Below are positions 6,395 through 8,475 of a stretch of DNA of 8,475 nucleotides, piece after piece; position 1 is the stretch's first letter; every line of letters starts with the position of its first letter. The DNA lies in assembly GCA_016209865.1 (NCBI GenBank), contig JACQVL010000184.1, positions 1 through 8,475 of the forward strand. The letters run 5' to 3'. A program made the translations under genes and the position numbers. The notes below the pieces were generated by a model, which ran no database searches, was not told where the DNA came from, and saw nothing but the letters and a program-made list of their open reading frames with translations. This DNA comes from Candidatus Latescibacterota bacterium. GTDB taxonomy: Bacteria; JAAXHH01; JACQVL01.

Positions 6395-7478
6395 TCCCAA
6401 TTACCATCTCTATCACCGCCTTCAGCTCCGCCGTCAGCCTGGCATACTCAAACCGTTGCCGGGCGATGGCCACACCCAGCATCCCGCGCTCCAGTGCCGC
6501 GCGATGCTGGGACAGCCATTCGAGTTGTGCAGCTAACCGCTGGGGGTGAGCCGGGTCGTACACCCCGGTATACGGCAGGAGCAGTCCGTTCTCGTGGATG
6601 ACCTGGCGAGCCCCTCCGACGTCCGTGGCGATGATGAACCGGCCGCACGCTAAGTACTCCGGCAGTTTGGCCGTCGTGCGGGACTGGCCGACGGCATCGT
6701 TCGTCTGGGTTGAGACGCACACGTCCATCAGGTTGATGTACCGGGGCACGTCGTCGTGGGGGACGCGTCCGGCGAACCACACCCGATCCGCGATGCCATA
6801 CTCCTGCGCGCGCTGCTGTAAATATGGGAGACCGCTGCCGTCCCCGACAATGATCCCCCTTACATCGTGGGTTTTTAGTAACCGGAGGGCCTCAAGAATA
6901 TCCCATCCGTAGCACATCTGGTACCGGTCGCTCCAGACGAGCGAGCCGACGACGCCGATCGTCAACGCCCCGTCAAGCCCGGATTGGCGGCGGAATGCGC
7001 TGACATCAAGGGGTTTGAAGCGGGTGGTGTCGACTCCATCCGGGATGAAGAACACGCGATCCGGGCGCTGCTGCCGGAGGGTCTCGGCCAGGAACGCCCC
7101 ACGGGCGACGACCGCGGACGCGGCCCGGATCATCGTCCACTCGGCCAATCGGACGAGCCAGGACTCCCACGCCGGGCGTCCGTTGCTCTTCAGCAGGTCG
7201 TAGGACGGGTCGCCGTGGTCGAGGATAAACCGGGTGCCCCGGATGGCCCGGGCGAGCAGCACCGCGCCCCCACCCGCATACCCGACGTTCATCACGTACA
7301 CCAAATCGGGCCGCTGCTCACGGAGCACCTGGCTAAACCGGCGGAGCGCTTCCACCTTCCCCGACTCCCGGTAGAATATCCCGACCTCGTGCGCTGCCGA
7401 CAGCGGCGCGATCAGGTTCCGGGCACGGAGTCCCATCACCCCGTGCGGGGTATCGTTCACTAAGACACAGAGTTTCAT
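6342..7478 (-). CDS. Divergent GT4-like glycosyltransferase with a repeat-derived C-terminal tail
   Basis: The product is 378 aa with a two-domain GT-B look. The N-terminal domain opens MKLCVLVND and contains LVYVMNVGYAGGGAVLLARA. VFFIPDGVDTTRFKP (142-156) marks the domain linker. The donor domain starts near 172 with TIGVVGSLVW, then GIIVGDGSGLPYL and DRVWFAGRVPHDDVPRYI. The catalytic region reads SRTTAKLPEYLACGRFIIATDVGGARQVI. The second Glu of the GT4 E-x7-E motif is present as E274, while the first position is Ser266, as in the GT4 subgroup with a KLPEYLA-type motif. Donor and acceptor are unknown. The last ~18 residues (361-378, GSQGSVMENTPHMDKYVF) are encoded within the heptamer inverted repeat and do not look like part of the fold. 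The start ATG overlaps the methyltransferase stop by 4 bases (ATGA). No Shine-Dalgarno precedes it, so translation is probably coupled. Confidence 0.85.
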   Translation of the reverse strand: MKLCVLVNDTPHGVMGLRARNLIAPLSAAHEVGIFYRESGKVEALRRFSQVLREQRPDLVYVMNVGYAGGGAVLLARAIRGTRFILDHGDPSYDLLKSNGRPAWESWLVRLAEWTMIRAASAVVARGAFLAETLRQQRPDRVFFIPDGVDTTRFKPLDVSAFRRQSGLDGALTIGVVGSLVWSDRYQMCYGWDILEALRLLKTHDVRGIIVGDGSGLPYLQQRAQEYGIADRVWFAGRVPHDDVPRYINLMDVCVSTQTNDAVGQSRTTAKLPEYLACGRFIIATDVGGARQVIHENGLLLPYTGVYDPAHPQRLAAQLEWLSQHRAALERGMLGVAIARQRFEYARLTAELKAVIEMVIGSQGSVMENTPHMDKYVF

Positions 7479-8329
7479 CGGGACGGAGCGTGCGACAGTG
7501 GCTTCTCAGCGACGAAATAGACGGTCGGGGCGAACGAGGGGAAGAGCGACGAGCACCATCGGCGCAGGCGGGACGAGCCCTCTCCGTTGTACCGGACGAC
7601 CCGGAACCCGGCACGCCGGAAAAACCGGAAGAAATCGACCGGACTGGGCAGGTAGACGCAATCGCAATCCGCATCCATCATCCCCTCAAGCCGGGGCTTT
7701 CGGTAAGTGAACCGTGCGTCCGGCGCGCAGAGCTTCATGGCGGTCCGCCATGTCGTCGTGACGAGACCCGTCAGAGCCGATGGCAGTGTCTCATAGAACG
7801 ACAGATACCCGCGGCCGCCGCCGAGCAGGTTTCGGAGCGCCTTGAGCGGAATCACCGGACTCCAGTAATTGGGACAGATGACCACGACCCGCCCGCCTGG
7901 CCGGATGATCCGTCCCATCTCCCGCAGCGCCCGTTCCGCGTCCGGGATGTGCTCAACCACGTCGAACGAAGCGACGGCATCGAACTCGCCGTCTCGGAAC
8001 GGAAGCTCGATCGCATCCCCGACCACGTACCACGGGCGCGCGCCCGGCCGGCCTGGAGCACCGCCCAAGAACTTGAGCGAGATGTCCATCCCGATCACCT
8101 CGAACCCTGCTTCGACCAATCGCGTCGCGGCGTACCCCGTCCCGCACCCGGCGTCGAGGATGCGGGCTGGCGCCGGGATGTACGCTCGCACCACCCGGAG
8201 ATACTCCCCGCAATGGGTATCCGTCTCCCGTTCCCGGAGTCCCCGGAGGTACGGGTCGGACGTCTGGTAGAACGTGCGCAATGCCTGACGCGCCTGCGGA
8301 GGCGCGAGGTTGGGTTCAGAAGGTGGCAA
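7475..8329 (-). CDS. Class I SAM-dependent methyltransferase
   Basis: The 284 aa product has a clear Rossmann-fold methyltransferase core. Motif I is ILDAGCGTG (57-65), followed by the acidic GMDIS end of strand 2 (D82) that holds the SAM ribose. VVGDAIELPFRDGEFDAVASFDVVEHI (102-128) covers motifs II and III, and RIIRPGGRVVVICPN comes next. The C-terminal third (about 155-284) is the likely substrate-specific part and I do not recognise it. Placement among glycosyltransferases suggests it methylates a sugar, glycolipid or glycan end, but this is inference. No ATG occurs in frame before the core. TTG 8329 is chosen because an in-frame stop lies shortly upstream and GAAGGG sits 8 nt before it. 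The gene starts 5 bases after the upstream glycosyltransferase stop and overlaps the next start by 4 bases. Confidence 0.88.
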   Translation of the reverse strand: MPPSEPNLAPPQARQALRTFYQTSDPYLRGLRERETDTHCGEYLRVVRAYIPAPARILDAGCGTGYAATRLVEAGFEVIGMDISLKFLGGAPGRPGARPWYVVGDAIELPFRDGEFDAVASFDVVEHIPDAERALREMGRIIRPGGRVVVICPNYWSPVIPLKALRNLLGGGRGYLSFYETLPSALTGLVTTTWRTAMKLCAPDARFTYRKPRLEGMMDADCDCVYLPSPVDFFRFFRRAGFRVVRYNGEGSSRLRRWCSSLFPSFAPTVYFVAEKPLSHAPSR

Positions 8330-8334
8330 TGGTC

Positions 8335-8475
8335 TTACCCTTCAATGACTATCCGATAAATCCGTTCAACCCGTTCTGCGAACGCCTGCCAGCTCAGTCC
8401 TTCGACGCGAGTCCGGCCCTGCTGGCCAAGCCGGGCGCGGAGTTCCGGGTCCGCCATCAACCGGTGGATGTGACC
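8335..8475 (-). CDS. C-terminal end of a probable GT4 glycosyltransferase; runs off the right edge
   Basis: This frame enters from the right edge and ends with TAA at 8335-8337, giving 46 residues. The sequence contains LMADPELRARLGQQGRTRV, then LSWQAFAERVERIYRIV. The pattern of a DPELR-type helix, a GR.RV turn, an aromatic SW and a final helix with IY is typical of the C-terminal end of GT4 glycosyltransferases. It lacks the catalytic region, so the family is a good guess and specificity cannot be judged. The stop lies 5 bases before the methyltransferase start, which places it in the same operon. Confidence 0.7.
   Translation of the reverse strand, partial: GHIHRLMADPELRARLGQQGRTRVEGLSWQAFAERVERIYRIVIEG
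8338..8343 (-). promoter_or_regulatory. Shine-Dalgarno-like site of the methyltransferase (GAAGGG)
   Basis: GAAGGG lies 8 nt before TTG 8329, within the last codons (Glu-Gly) of the upstream gene. It supports the unusual TTG start, for which there is no nearby ATG or GTG alternative that keeps the N-terminal region. Confidence 0.45.

Noticed and set aside
6342-7478. Missing first Glu of the E-x7-E motif read as an inactive glycosyltransferase
   Set aside because: A subgroup of GT4 enzymes has Ser or another residue there while keeping the second Glu in a K-x2-EY context, which is present (K271, E274). Loss of activity cannot be concluded.
7490-8359. Plus-strand open frame of 289 codons
   Set aside because: It is antisense to the methyltransferase, which has clear SAM motifs. 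The product is low-complexity-like, rich in Arg, Pro and Glu, and matches no family I know.

Overview
The window is high in GC, roughly 60% by eye. It reads as a dense block of surface-polysaccharide biosynthesis genes, all transcribed leftwards on the minus strand. Strong CGG arginine codon use and a membrane-bound polyprenyl-phosphate sugar-1-phosphate transferase suggest a high-GC bacterium making an exopolysaccharide, capsule or O-antigen. I cannot place the phylum. No rRNA, tRNA, CRISPR array, transposase or phage gene is visible. The plus strand appears to hold only antisense shadow frames.

In transcription order (right to left) the window holds: the last 46 residues of a probable GT4 glycosyltransferase (8335-8475); a class I SAM-dependent methyltransferase starting at TTG (7475-8329); a divergent GT4-like glycosyltransferase (6342-7478); the only real intergenic gap, 76 bp, which is part of a heptamer-based inverted repeat (6266-6341); two canonical GT4 glycosyltransferases (5063-6265 and 3892-5094); a third GT4 enzyme (2798-3895); the initiating sugar-phosphate transferase (1377-2798); an NAD-dependent epimerase/dehydratase with a Cys/His metal-knuckle insertion (243-1367); and the N-terminal 82 residues of a GHMP sugar kinase (1-246).

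Apart from the repeat-bearing gap, neighbours abut or overlap by 1, 4 or 32 bases, so the block probably acts as one or two translationally coupled operons. The inferred division of labour is as follows. The kinase and epimerase help supply activated, possibly unusual (heptose or deoxy), sugars. The sugar-phosphate transferase loads the first sugar onto undecaprenyl phosphate at the inner membrane. The GT4 enzymes extend the repeat unit on the cytoplasmic face, and the methyltransferase may decorate it. No flippase, polymerase or chain-length regulator lies within the window.

The enzymes belong to well-known families and I see no clearly new system. The least ordinary item is the heptamer repeat at 6268-6398. 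It forms a long imperfect inverted repeat, supplies the last ~18 codons of one glycosyltransferase, and leaves the next gene without a recognisable ribosome binding site.
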